Source of the DNA: Caulobacter endophyticus
GTDB lineage: Bacteria > Pseudomonadota > Alphaproteobacteria > Caulobacterales > Caulobacteraceae
Reading direction: 5' to 3'
DNA: 64,000 nucleotides
NCBI RefSeq assembly: GCF_029543245.1
Contig: NZ_JARQWV010000026.1
Location: 1 to 64,000, forward strand
How positions within the stretch are numbered: the first letter of the stretch is position 1; each line of letters begins with the position of its first letter. Below the pieces are notes generated by a model. That model had not been told where the DNA came from. It ran no database searches and saw nothing but the letters and a program-made list of their open reading frames with translations. The translations under genes were made by a program, and so were the position numbers. Below, piece by piece: positions 34,598 to 43,305 of this stretch.

Positions 34598-34621
34598 GGA
34601 GCCTGTCCAAGGACAGGCTCC
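34598..34621 (+). promoter_or_regulatory. Structured 5' leader of the rut operon, hairpin 2
   Basis: GGAGCCTGTCC (34598-34608) and GGACAGGCTCC (34611-34621) are exact complements separated by AA only. It stands 14 nt after hairpin 1 and 17 nt before the rutB ATG. The likely ribosome site (GAGGGAAGAG) begins just after its right arm. Such a position could gate initiation. As DNA it is also a good dyad for a dimeric repressor. Confidence 0.6.
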
Positions 34622-34638
34622 GAGGGAAGAGCGCGTCC

Positions 34639-35340
34639 ATGATCGCCACAGACGAGTCCGTCATGCTGCCGGCCCGGCCCGAGCCGATCCCGCTGGATCC
34701 GGCCCGCACCGCGGTGATCGTCATCGACATGCAGAACGCCTACGCCTCCAAGGGCGGCTATCTCGACCTGGCAGGCTTCGACATCGGCGGCGCGGCCGCC
34801 TGCATCCAGCAGATCAAGGGCGTGCTCGAAACCGCTCGCGAGGCCGGCGTGCAGGTGATCTATTTCCAGAACGGCTGGGACGACCAGTACGTCGAGGCCG
34901 GCGGCCCCGGCTCGCCCAACTGGTGGAAATCGAACGCGCTGAAGACCATGCGCGCCAAGCCCGAGCTGCAGGGCAAGCTCCTGGCCCGCGGCCAGTGGGA
35001 CTACGAGCTGGTCGACGAACTGGCGCCGCAGCCGGGCGACATCTGCCTGCACAAGACCCGCTATTCCGGCTTCTTCAACAGCCAGCTCGACAGCGTGCTG
35101 CGGTCGCGGAACATCAAGAACCTGGTCTTCGTCGGCATCGCCACCAACGTCTGCGTGGAGTCGACCCTGCGCGACGGCTTCTTCCTCGAATATTTCGGCA
35201 CGGTGCTGGAGGACGCCACCCACCAGGCCGGCCCCGACTTCGTGCAGAAGGCTGCGCTCTACAACATCGAGACCTTCTTCGGCTGGGTCTCGACCGTGGC
35301 CGACTTCAAGGGCGCGTTCGGGCAGCTGGCGCCGAGATAG
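34639..35340 (+). CDS. rutB: Ureidoacrylate amidohydrolase RutB
   Basis: Hydrolyses ureidoacrylate peracid or ureidoacrylate to aminoacrylate (peracid), carbamate and ammonia in the Rut uracil pathway. It is an isochorismatase-like cysteine hydrolase of 233 aa. The triad is visible as Asp30 ([10 protein letters not shown]), Lys139 (LHKTRYSGF) and Cys172 ([15 protein letters not shown]). The N-terminal region [20 protein letters not shown] and the FEL-rich C-terminus are characteristic of RutB. The ATG at 34639 follows GGAAGAG. It is the first gene of a rutB-C-D-A operon, preceded by two strong leader hairpins. Confidence 0.93.
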   Translation: MIATDESVMLPARPEPIPLDPARTAVIVIDMQNAYASKGGYLDLAGFDIGGAAACIQQIKGVLETAREAGVQVIYFQNGWDDQYVEAGGPGSPNWWKSNALKTMRAKPELQGKLLARGQWDYELVDELAPQPGDICLHKTRYSGFFNSQLDSVLRSRNIKNLVFVGIATNVCVESTLRDGFFLEYFGTVLEDATHQAGPDFVQKAALYNIETFFGWVSTVADFKGAFGQLAPR

Positions 35341-35356
35341 ATCACGAAAAATCCTT

Positions 35357-35462
35357 CGTCATCCCGGCCGCAGCGCAGCGGAGAGCCGGGACCCAGGGGC
35401 CGCCGCACTGCCGCCCGCCCCTGGGTCCCGGATCGACCTCTTCGAGGTCGTCCGGGATGACG
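35357..35462. repeat. Palindromic intergenic element, family A, inside the rut operon
   Basis: CGTCATCCCGG (35357-35367) and CCGGGATGACG (35452-35462) bound an inverted element with GGGACCCAGGGG/CCCCTGGGTCCC inside. It fills most of the 149-nt gap between rutB and rutC. A second small hairpin (GACCTC-TTC-GAGGTC) lies at its right side. Confidence 0.85.
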
Positions 35463-35489
35463 AGCTTGCTTGCAGGAGGAACGAGACAC

Positions 35490-35879
35490 ATGCCCAAGAC
35501 CGTCATCACCCCGCCCGGCACGGGCACGCCGATCGCGCCGTTCTCGCCGGGCACGCTGGCCGACGGCGTGGTCTACGTTTCGGGCACCCTGGCCTTCGAC
35601 AAGGACAACAACGTCGCCCACGTCGGCGACGCCGAGGGCCAGACGCGGCAGGTGCTGGAGACCATCAAGTCAGTAATTGAAACCGCCGGGGGTGTGATGG
35701 ACGACGTGACCATGAACCACATCTTCCTGACCGACTGGGCCAACTACCAGACCATCAACAAGGTCTATGCCGAGTACTTCCCGGGCGACAAGCCGGCCCG
35801 CTACTGCATCCAGTGCGGCCTGGTGAAGCCCGACTTCCTGGTCGAGATCGCCACCGTCGCCCACATCGGCAAGCGCTGA
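35490..35879 (+). CDS. rutC: Rid-family aminoacrylate deaminase/reductase RutC
   Basis: A YjgF/RidA-fold trimeric enzyme of 129 aa. RutC accelerates conversion of 3-aminoacrylate (peracid) to the next intermediate of uracil breakdown. Typical Rid features are [22 protein letters not shown] at the start and [24 protein letters not shown] at the end, which contains the conserved Arg and Glu. A perfect AGGAGG ribosome site lies 10 nt before the ATG. The middle of the gene (around 35670) has a few unusually AT-rich codons but the frame is intact. Confidence 0.92.
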   Translation: MPKTVITPPGTGTPIAPFSPGTLADGVVYVSGTLAFDKDNNVAHVGDAEGQTRQVLETIKSVIETAGGVMDDVTMNHIFLTDWANYQTINKVYAEYFPGDKPARYCIQCGLVKPDFLVEIATVAHIGKR

Positions 35880-35921
35880 TCCCCATGGCTTCGGTCACGT
35901 CCTTTTCTCTCCGGGCATCCA

Positions 35922-36008
35922 CGCGAAGGCGGGGATCCAAGCCGGGTCGGCAGATCGTGGCGCGGCCGCGCCAATCCCTGAAAGTCCGCTTGGATCCCCG
36001 CCTTCGCG
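35922..36008. repeat. Palindromic intergenic element, family B, inside the rut operon
   Basis: CGCGAAGGCGGGGATCCAAG (from 35922) is mirrored perfectly over 21 bases by 35988-36008. It fills the 154-nt gap between rutC and rutD. A weak ribosome site (GGCTGGAGGGG) for rutD follows at about 36018. Confidence 0.87.
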
Positions 36009-36033
36009 GGGAAACTCGGCTGGAGGGGCGCGC

Positions 36034-36843
36034 ATGACTTCGGGAACCGTCGACGGCCTGCACTACGAACTGCACGGCGGCCCTATCGCCGGCCGCGAGG
36101 TCGTGCTGATGTCGTCGGGCCTGGGCGGTTCGGGATCGTTCTGGGGGCCGCAGATGGCGGCCCTCACCGCGCGCTGGCCGGTGGTGCTGTACGACCATCG
36201 CGGCACCGGCCGCAGCGTGCGCGAACTGCCGACCGACAAGCCCTACGCCGTCGCCGACATGGCCGACGACATGGTCAAGGTCATGGACGCCCTGGGCATC
36301 GCCAAGGCCCATGTCGTGGGCCATGCGGCCGGCGGCAATGCGGGCCTGGCCCTTGCCCTCTCGCACCCCGACCGGCTGGGCAAGCTGGTGGTGGTCAACA
36401 GCTGGTCGCGGCCCGATCCCCACATCAGGCGCTGCTTCGACACGCGTCTGCACCTGCTGCACGACACAGGTCCGGCGGCCTATGTGCACGCCCAGGCCCT
36501 GTTCCTCTATCCGGCGACCTGGATCTCGGAGAACAGCGAGCGCCTGGCCGCCGAGGAGCCGCACCACGTGGCCGGCTTCCCGCCCAAGGCCGTGATGCTG
36601 GCCCGCATCGGCGCCCTGCTGGCCTTCGACGTCGATGAGCAGCTGTCGCGCATCACCCACCCGGTGCTGGTCAGCGCCACGGCCGACGACATGCTGGTGC
36701 CCGTCACCTGCGCCCATCGCCTGGCCCAGCGCCTGCCCAACGCCACGCTCGACGTGCTGCCCTGGGGCGGCCACGCCTCGACGGTCACGGACGCGGAGGG
36801 GTTCAACGCCTCGCTGGTGAAGTTCCTTGAAGGGAACGGATGA
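36034..36843 (+). CDS. rutD: Alpha/beta-hydrolase-fold aminoacrylate hydrolase RutD
   Basis: Assigned to the step from aminoacrylate to malonic semialdehyde in the Rut pathway. It is an alpha/beta-hydrolase of 269 aa with VLMSSGLGGSGSFWGPQM at the oxyanion region and YDHRGTGRSV. The nucleophile elbow is VVGHAAGGNAG, in which Ala98 replaces the usual Ser. A late ADDMLVP Asp and GGHAS His are present. The absent nucleophile is known from RutD of enterobacteria (GHALG), so it supports the call rather than indicating decay. The spacing to rutA is 210 nt and repeat-filled. Confidence 0.9.
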   Translation: MTSGTVDGLHYELHGGPIAGREVVLMSSGLGGSGSFWGPQMAALTARWPVVLYDHRGTGRSVRELPTDKPYAVADMADDMVKVMDALGIAKAHVVGHAAGGNAGLALALSHPDRLGKLVVVNSWSRPDPHIRRCFDTRLHLLHDTGPAAYVHAQALFLYPATWISENSERLAAEEPHHVAGFPPKAVMLARIGALLAFDVDEQLSRITHPVLVSATADDMLVPVTCAHRLAQRLPNATLDVLPWGGHASTVTDAEGFNASLVKFLEGNG

Positions 36844-36861
36844 GCGAGCTCGACACATCGA

Positions 36862-37018
36862 TCCTCCCCCTCTGGGGGAGGTGGCCCAGAGGGCCGGAGG
36901 GGGGACGTTCTCAGCTTTCTGAGCGACGGCCGATCCTGCCACTCCCCCCTCAGTCGCCCAATTTTTCATCGGGCCGGCTCGCCGGCCCTAGGCGCGACAG
37001 CTCCCCCACAGGGGGAGC
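36862..37018. repeat. Palindromic intergenic element inside the rut operon (CTCCCCC type)
   Basis: TCCTCCCCCTCTGGGGGAGG (from 36862) with GGCCCAGAGGGCC begins the element, and CTCCCCCACAGGGGGAGC (37001-37018) closes it. A GGGCCGGC-TC-GCCGGCCC hairpin lies between. It is related in design to families C and D but is a distinct variant. It sits between rutD and rutA. Confidence 0.75.
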
Positions 37019-37053
37019 ATCGCCACTCCATCACAGAAGGGAGCAGTAATCCC

Positions 37054-38115
<1,062 letters not shown>

Positions 38116-38116
38116 G

Positions 38117-38222
38117 CCCTCCCCCTTGATGGGGGAGGGTTGGGTGGGGGTGATTTACGGCATCGGCGGTTGAACCGCCGCGTCACCCCCATCCCCGCCC
38201 TTCCCCCATCAAGGGGGAAGGG
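38117..38222. repeat. Palindromic intergenic element, family D, end of rut operon
   Basis: CCCTCCCCCTTGATGGGGGA (from 38117) with GGTGGGGGTGA is mirrored by TCACCCCCATCC and CCTTCCCCCATCAAGGGGG. It begins one base after the rutA stop codon and separates it from the convergent FKBP gene. It could act as a bidirectional transcript end. Confidence 0.83.
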
Positions 38223-38235
38223 AGAAGTCTTGGTC

Positions 38236-38748
38236 CTAGTCCAGCGTCATCATGTCGATCAGCTTGATCCGGAAGATCATCACGCTGTTGGGCGGGATCT
38301 CGCCGGCGGCGCGTTCGCCGTAGCCAAGGGCCGGCGGGACGAACAGCGTCCATTCGTCGCCCACCTTCATCAGCGGCAGGGCCTCCATCCAGGCCGGCAC
38401 CAGGCCGCCCAGCGGCGCGATCAGCGGCTTGCCCCGCTCGAACGAGCTGTCGAACACCTTGCCGTCGACCAGCTTGCCTTCGTAGTGGACCTTGATGATC
38501 TCGCCCGGCTTGGGCGAGGGCGCGGTCTTCGCGCCGGCCGTCGTCACCTTGTACTGCAGGCCCGACGGCAGGGTGATGACGCCCGGCTGCTTGGCGTTGG
38601 CGGCCATCCAGGCCGTCGACTTGGCCAGGTTTTCGGCGGCCGGATTGGCCGTGACGTTCGGGGCGGGCGCCGGGGTCGGCGAGGTCTGGGCCAGGGCCGG
38701 AGCGGCGAGCGCGGCGGACAACCCCAGGGCGACGAGAGCGATGCGCAT
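38236..38748 (-). CDS. FKBP-type peptidyl-prolyl isomerase, exported
   Basis: A periplasmic prolyl isomerase of 170 aa. The signal peptide MRIALVALGLSAALAAPALA is followed by a Pro/Ala-rich spacer. A single FKBP domain covers residues ~60-168, with VHYEGKLVDGKVFDSSFERG, VPAWMEALPLMKVGDEWTLFVPPALGYG and IPPNSVMIFRIKLIDM. The start at 38748 is set by the signal peptide, although no strong ribosome site is visible. The gene is convergent with rutA. A folding role in the envelope is inferred. Confidence 0.88.
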   Translation of the reverse strand: MRIALVALGLSAALAAPALAQTSPTPAPAPNVTANPAAENLAKSTAWMAANAKQPGVITLPSGLQYKVTTAGAKTAPSPKPGEIIKVHYEGKLVDGKVFDSSFERGKPLIAPLGGLVPAWMEALPLMKVGDEWTLFVPPALGYGERAAGEIPPNSVMIFRIKLIDMMTLD

Positions 38749-38901
38749 GTTTGGGCGACTCGTGTTATCTATGCGACGAAATGTCAGAATAGACATTGGA
38801 CCGAACGAGAGCACACTAAAAACCGAGGGCTCGTGTTGGTCAGAGAAGAAGAACGGCCATTTTTACTTGGACCGTTCTTCGCTCGTCGGGAAGGAAGCGT
38901 C

Positions 38902-39060
38902 ATGGCCAGGGCTACTGGCGGCTCATTGAGCGGAGCGCATTGGTGGCAGCGCCATCCGATGTTCGCGCTGTTCGTCGGCTGGGTGGTGATCGGCTCGCTG
39001 GGCCTCGCCGCGGCCGTTCAACTGTGGCCGATCCTCGAGCGTTTCACGCCGCCCGTCTGA
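38902..39060 (+). CDS. Small single-pass membrane protein
   Basis: A 52-residue protein with a good ribosome site (GGAAGGAAG). A cytoplasmic-like basic start (MARATGGSLSGAHWWQRHPM) leads to one membrane helix, FALFVGWVVIGSLGLAAAVQ, and then a short tail LWPILERFTPPV. I do not recognise a family. The Trp/His-rich pre-membrane segment is distinctive. The last 17 nt overlap the 3' end of the convergent glucuronoyl esterase gene. It is short but its composition and ribosome site argue for a real gene. The 153 nt before it hold no clear promoter. Confidence 0.5.
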   Translation: MARATGGSLSGAHWWQRHPMFALFVGWVVIGSLGLAAAVQLWPILERFTPPV

Positions 39061-40366
39061 AGACGCGCGCGGCGAATTCCAGGAAATACGGCCAGTTAGG
39101 CCCGGGCGTGTGCCCCTCGGCATGCTGGCGGAACACCAGGTCGTCTCCCGCCGTCAGGGTCAGGGGCGGCGGAAACGCCATGCGGTCAAGGCCCGTTCCG
39201 CCCAGCAGCCTGTAGACCGGGCTCGCCGCCGCGGCGGCCATGAACATCCCGCGCGCATCTACCCAGCCGTCGGTCGCGTCGGCGCCCGTCCCGATGAACA
39301 GCGGCCGGGGCGCGGCCAGGGCGATCAGGCTGTGGGCGTCCACCGGCAGGTCGTCGGCGGTCAGCGGCCCGGCGTAGCGCAGGAAGTTTCCCGCCATCCA
39401 GTGATGCTCGCCCACCGCCGCCAGGTTCTCGACCTGCTCGCCGCGCCGGCGGCGATGCAGCTTGGCCCCGCCCTCGCCGGACGAGGCGATGTAGCCGGTC
39501 GCCAGGCGCGGCTCGTAGGCCATGGCCAGCAGCGCGGCCTTGCCATAGCGCGACATGCCCGCCACCGCCGCGCGCCTCTCGTCGATCGCCGGATCGGCCT
39601 CGAACAGGTCCAGCACCCGCGAGACGCCCCAGGCCCAGGCGCGCAGGGCGCCCCAGTCGTCCGGATCGCGCGGCCGGCCGCGATTGGCCAGGCCGATGAT
39701 CCCCTCCTGAAGCTTGCCCGGATCGTCGGGCTGCACGCTGGTCGGGGCGTAGATCGCATAGGCCCAGCCTCGGGCGACCACCGCGTCGCGCCAGTCGGGA
39801 CCGGGCGGCGGCGGACGTCCACGCAGCCAGGGCGGGCCGTCGGGAAAGCCCAGCTCGATCACCACGGGGGCCTTGGCCGCGCCCTCCGGCGCCCCGACCA
39901 GCAGGTCGATGGTCACCGTCCGGCCATAGCGCGTGATGTCGCCGGCCAGCCGCCGCTCGACCACCGCCACGCCGGCGCGCGTCACATGCTCGGCCTTCAC
40001 CGTCCGCCAGACCGGCGCCGGCAGGCCGCGCGGGACCCGGCCATGGATCTCGCGGGCGAAGGCCTCGACGATCTGCGGCCGCCGGACGTCCCACCAGGTC
40101 CTGGCGTCCCGCACCGGCGCGCCGTCCGGCAGGGCCAGCGGATCGGGCGGCAGGCTGAACGGGCCCGCCCGCGCCTCGTCGTAGTTCACCGGGGTGGCGG
40201 CCGCCGGGTTCATCCCGTCGACGCCGGGGCGCAAGGCCCTGATCCCAAGGCGCCGCAGCATCGCCGCATGGGCCTGCTCGCCGGTCAGGGCCGCGACCCC
40301 GGCGACGGCCGGCCCGCCGCACGACAGGATCGCGGCCGCGCCGGCCAGCAGGTCGCGGCGTCTCAC
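39044..40366 (-). CDS. Glucuronoyl esterase, CE15 family
   Basis: Cleaves ester bonds between 4-O-methyl-glucuronic acid of xylan and lignin alcohols. It is a 440-aa alpha/beta-hydrolase with a Tat-like signal (MRRRDLLAGAAAILS). The nucleophile Ser272 is in AGMSRYGKAALLAMAYEPRL, the CE15 motif GxSRxG. The following SSGEGGAKLHRR and HHWMAGNFLRYAG blocks are family-specific, and the catalytic His is in EGHTPGPNWPYFLEF. It begins with GTG overlapping the GH43 stop by 4 nt. It is thus the third enzyme of a GH10-GH43-CE15 operon for glucuronoxylan. Confidence 0.9.
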   Translation of the reverse strand: MRRRDLLAGAAAILSCGGPAVAGVAALTGEQAHAAMLRRLGIRALRPGVDGMNPAAATPVNYDEARAGPFSLPPDPLALPDGAPVRDARTWWDVRRPQIVEAFAREIHGRVPRGLPAPVWRTVKAEHVTRAGVAVVERRLAGDITRYGRTVTIDLLVGAPEGAAKAPVVIELGFPDGPPWLRGRPPPPGPDWRDAVVARGWAYAIYAPTSVQPDDPGKLQEGIIGLANRGRPRDPDDWGALRAWAWGVSRVLDLFEADPAIDERRAAVAGMSRYGKAALLAMAYEPRLATGYIASSGEGGAKLHRRRRGEQVENLAAVGEHHWMAGNFLRYAGPLTADDLPVDAHSLIALAAPRPLFIGTGADATDGWVDARGMFMAAAAASPVYRLLGGTGLDRMAFPPPLTLTAGDDLVFRQHAEGHTPGPNWPYFLEFAARVFRRAA

Positions 40367-42048
40367 TTCCCGTCCGCCCGGGCGTAGAGGCCCAGCATGG
40401 TCCCGACGAAGCCGCCGGCGACCTTGGTCGACAGGATGGTTCCGTCCTGGCCCTTGGCCAGGCTCTTCCAGTCGCCGTCGCTGGTCGCATAGGCGAAATC
40501 GTAGAGGCCGCCGCGCGCCTCGATCTTCAGCCGCACCGGCGCTCCGGCCGCGACGCTCAGCGGCGCGCGGGCCACGACCACGCCGTCGACGGGGTCTTTC
40601 TCGCCCGCCCGCTTCTCCAGCCGCACCTCGGCCCGCCCACCTTCACCCACGGCCACGGTCAGGGCGTAGAAGAAGGCGTCGTTCTGCACCGCCACGATCC
40701 CGGCCCGGTCGCCCTGGCCCTTCGGCGAGAAGCGCACCGTCGTCTCGGCGGTCGCGTTGGTGTGCTGCTGGCGGCGAGCCCAGATCGACGGCTGCTCGAA
40801 CCCGCCCAGGCGGTCGGGCCGCGCCGTCAGCACCAGCGCGCCGTCCTTCAGCGCCCACCACCGCCCGGCCGGAATGCGCATGGTCATCCAGTCGGGGCCC
40901 AGGGCCGGAGCGTCGAAGGTCTCGCGCACGGTGAAGGCGCCGGTGGTCGGGATCTTCGGCGGCGATCCCGCCGGCAGGTTCGGCCGCTCGGCCGCATAGG
41001 GGATCGGCGTCCTGGCCGGCAGGATCACCGGCCAGCCGTCCTTCCATTCCACCGGCAGCAGGAAGGTCTCGCGGCCGGTGTTGTAGGTGTCGTCGCCATA
41101 GGGCCGCACCGCCAGGAAGGTCGCCCACCACGCGCCGTCCGGGGTCTGGACGAGGTCGGCATGGCCGGCCGAAGTGATCGGATGGGCGCGGTCGCGCGGC
41201 AGGTCGCGCTGGGTCAGGATCGGATTGCCGGCATAGGGCGCGTAAGGTCCTGTCACCGTGTCGGACCGCAGCACCACCTGCGAATGGCCCTCGGCCGTGC
41301 CGCCCTCGGCGGCGGTCAGGTAGTAGCGGCCGTCGACCTTGAGAATATGCGGCCCCTCGATCCAGATCGGCTTGGTGGAGGGATCGACGCCCCCGTCGAG
41401 CAGCACCGAGCACGGCCCGACCATCTTCCCGACCTTGGGATCGTACTGCTGGATCCAGATCGCCCGGTGCCCGTCATAGCGCGAGGGCCCCTGCGGCGGG
41501 CCGTTGTTGACGATCCAGGCCCGGCCGTCGTCGTCGAAGAACAGCGAGGTGTCGATGCCGTCGATTTCCGGCAGCCACACCGGATCCGACCACGGCCCCT
41601 TGGGATCCCGGGCCGTGACCAGGAAGTTGCCGCCGCAGTCGACGCAGGTGTTGAGGATGTAGAACACGCCTGCGTGCTCGGTGATGGCCGGCGCGAACAC
41701 CGCCCGCGACATGGCCAGCCGCTTGAAGTCCAGCTGGCCCGGCCGGTCGATGGCGTTGCTGATCTGGGTCCAGTTCACCAGGTCCTTGCTGTGGAACACC
41801 GGGATGCCGGGGAACCAGGCGAAGGTCGAATTGACCAGGTAGTAGTCCTGCCCCACGCGCGTGACGCTGGGGTCGGGATAGAAGCCTTTCAGGATCGGGT
41901 TGGCGTACTGGCCCGCCGCCAGGGGCGCGTCGGTCGGGTCCTGGCCGCTGTAGGTGAACTCGTCGAAGGCCGCCGTTCCAGGAGCCAGGGGCGCGGCCGC
42001 GGCGGCGCCGGCAAGCAGCGAAAAGGCCAGGGCGAGGCGCAGCAGCAT
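40363..42048 (-). CDS. Glycoside hydrolase family 43 beta-xylosidase-like, exported
   Basis: A 561-aa exported GH43 enzyme acting on xylo-oligosaccharides or arabinoxylan side chains. The Sec signal is MLLRLALAFSLLAGAAAAAP. The propeller starts NPILKGFYPDPSVTRVGQDYY with the base Asp in YPDPS. The second Asp is in EIDGIDTSLFFDDDG, and the general acid Glu is in WIEGPHILKVDGRYYL. A C-terminal beta-sandwich of ~200 residues follows (FDAPALGPDWMTMRIP). It lies 12 nt after the GH10 gene and overlaps CE15 by 4 nt, so the three enzymes are made together. Confidence 0.92.
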   Translation of the reverse strand: MLLRLALAFSLLAGAAAAAPLAPGTAAFDEFTYSGQDPTDAPLAAGQYANPILKGFYPDPSVTRVGQDYYLVNSTFAWFPGIPVFHSKDLVNWTQISNAIDRPGQLDFKRLAMSRAVFAPAITEHAGVFYILNTCVDCGGNFLVTARDPKGPWSDPVWLPEIDGIDTSLFFDDDGRAWIVNNGPPQGPSRYDGHRAIWIQQYDPKVGKMVGPCSVLLDGGVDPSTKPIWIEGPHILKVDGRYYLTAAEGGTAEGHSQVVLRSDTVTGPYAPYAGNPILTQRDLPRDRAHPITSAGHADLVQTPDGAWWATFLAVRPYGDDTYNTGRETFLLPVEWKDGWPVILPARTPIPYAAERPNLPAGSPPKIPTTGAFTVRETFDAPALGPDWMTMRIPAGRWWALKDGALVLTARPDRLGGFEQPSIWARRQQHTNATAETTVRFSPKGQGDRAGIVAVQNDAFFYALTVAVGEGGRAEVRLEKRAGEKDPVDGVVVARAPLSVAAGAPVRLKIEARGGLYDFAYATSDGDWKSLAKGQDGTILSTKVAGGFVGTMLGLYARADGK

Positions 42049-42060
42049 GACCGCCCTCCC

Positions 42061-43191
42061 CTATCGCGCCGGCGCGTCGCGCAGCGCCTGGGCCACCGCC
42101 TGGCGTAGCGGCTTGGGCGCATAGGCGTCGTCAAAGAGCGTCGGCCGCTTGGGGGCCTTGTCCTGGCGCAGCCACTGATTCTGCAGCCACGAATACTTGT
42201 CGACCATGCCCCAGGCCAGGAGCTCCTTGGTCTGGCGATAGCTCAGCATCAGGTCGAGATAGGCCTTGCCGTAGGCCGCCACGGCCGCGTCACGCTGCGC
42301 GAAATCCACCGGCAGGCCCTTGTCGTGCACGTCGAACTCGGTGAGCGTCAGGTCGTAGCCCATGCCGACAGCCTCATCGACGAAGGCCCGCCATTCCTTC
42401 TCCTGCGGCCGGCCAAAGCCGGTGAAGCTGTCGGCGTTCTCGGCCCCGATGTGGCTTTGGATCCCCAATGCGTCGACGGGCACGTTGCGCTTCCTGAAAC
42501 CCTCCAGCAGCTTGAGCACGCCGTGGCGGTGCTTCTCGTTGCCGACCTCCCAGCTCATGTAGTCGTTGTAGACGAGCCGGGCCTTGGGGGCTGCCTTGCG
42601 GGCCAGATGGAACGAGACGTCCAGCACCGGCTCGACCCCGCCCATGGCGTCGGAGAAGACCGTGCGGCGCAGAGCGCCGTCGGCGGGATCGACGGTCTCG
42701 TTGACCACGTCCCAGGAATAGATCTGCGGATAGTGGCCACACACCTTGTCGATGTGCTCGGCCAGCATGGTCTCGACCCGGGCGGCGGGTTTGCTGCCGA
42801 AATCGTAGTCCTTCAGCCAGGCCGGAAACCATTGCGGGTGATGCCACAGCAGGGTGTGGCCGCGCAGCTTCGCGCCGTGCTCGGCGGCGAAGGCGGCGAT
42901 GCGGTCGGCGCGCGCGAAGGCGAAGGTCTTCTCGGCCGGGCGCAGCACGTACCACTTCAGCTCGTTCTCGGGGACCAGCACCCCGCACTCGTCGGCCAGG
43001 ATGGCGCGGTAGCGGGCGTCCTCGAACGAGCCGGTCAGCGATCCCGGCGGACCCGCGCCGACGGCGCTGCCGAAGACGAGGCCCTTCTTGGCGGCGAGTG
43101 ACTTGAGCGGCTGGATCTTGCTCTCGGCCAGGGCCGGCGAAGCGGCCAAAGCGGCGCTGGCGCCGAGCAGCGCGTGACGACGGGTAATCAT
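42061..43191 (-). CDS. Endo-1,4-beta-xylanase, GH10 family, Tat-exported
   Basis: Cuts the xylan backbone. It is a 376-aa GH10 barrel with a Tat signal (MITRRHALLGASAALAASPA). Catalytic residues are Glu165 in SWDVVNETVD (acid/base) and Glu285 in LTLTEFDVHD (nucleophile). Other family features are ENELKWYVLRP, GHTLLWHHPQWFP and the final WGMVDKYSWL. The start at 43191 gives a correct signal and follows GTGGGG; GTG 43203 is a less likely alternative. It lies 114 nt after the TonB receptor on the same strand and leads the enzyme operon. Confidence 0.95.
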   Translation of the reverse strand: MITRRHALLGASAALAASPALAESKIQPLKSLAAKKGLVFGSAVGAGPPGSLTGSFEDARYRAILADECGVLVPENELKWYVLRPAEKTFAFARADRIAAFAAEHGAKLRGHTLLWHHPQWFPAWLKDYDFGSKPAARVETMLAEHIDKVCGHYPQIYSWDVVNETVDPADGALRRTVFSDAMGGVEPVLDVSFHLARKAAPKARLVYNDYMSWEVGNEKHRHGVLKLLEGFRKRNVPVDALGIQSHIGAENADSFTGFGRPQEKEWRAFVDEAVGMGYDLTLTEFDVHDKGLPVDFAQRDAAVAAYGKAYLDLMLSYRQTKELLAWGMVDKYSWLQNQWLRQDKAPKRPTLFDDAYAPKPLRQAVAQALRDAPAR

Positions 43192-43305
43192 ACGAAACCC
43201 CACTCAAAGAAACCGCGCACCGCGGGAGCGCGATGCGCGGATGAAGTCGGCAGGAGAAACAGGCGCGCGGCGAAGAGCGAGGGCCGCGCGCCCGGGTACG
43301 CGGTA

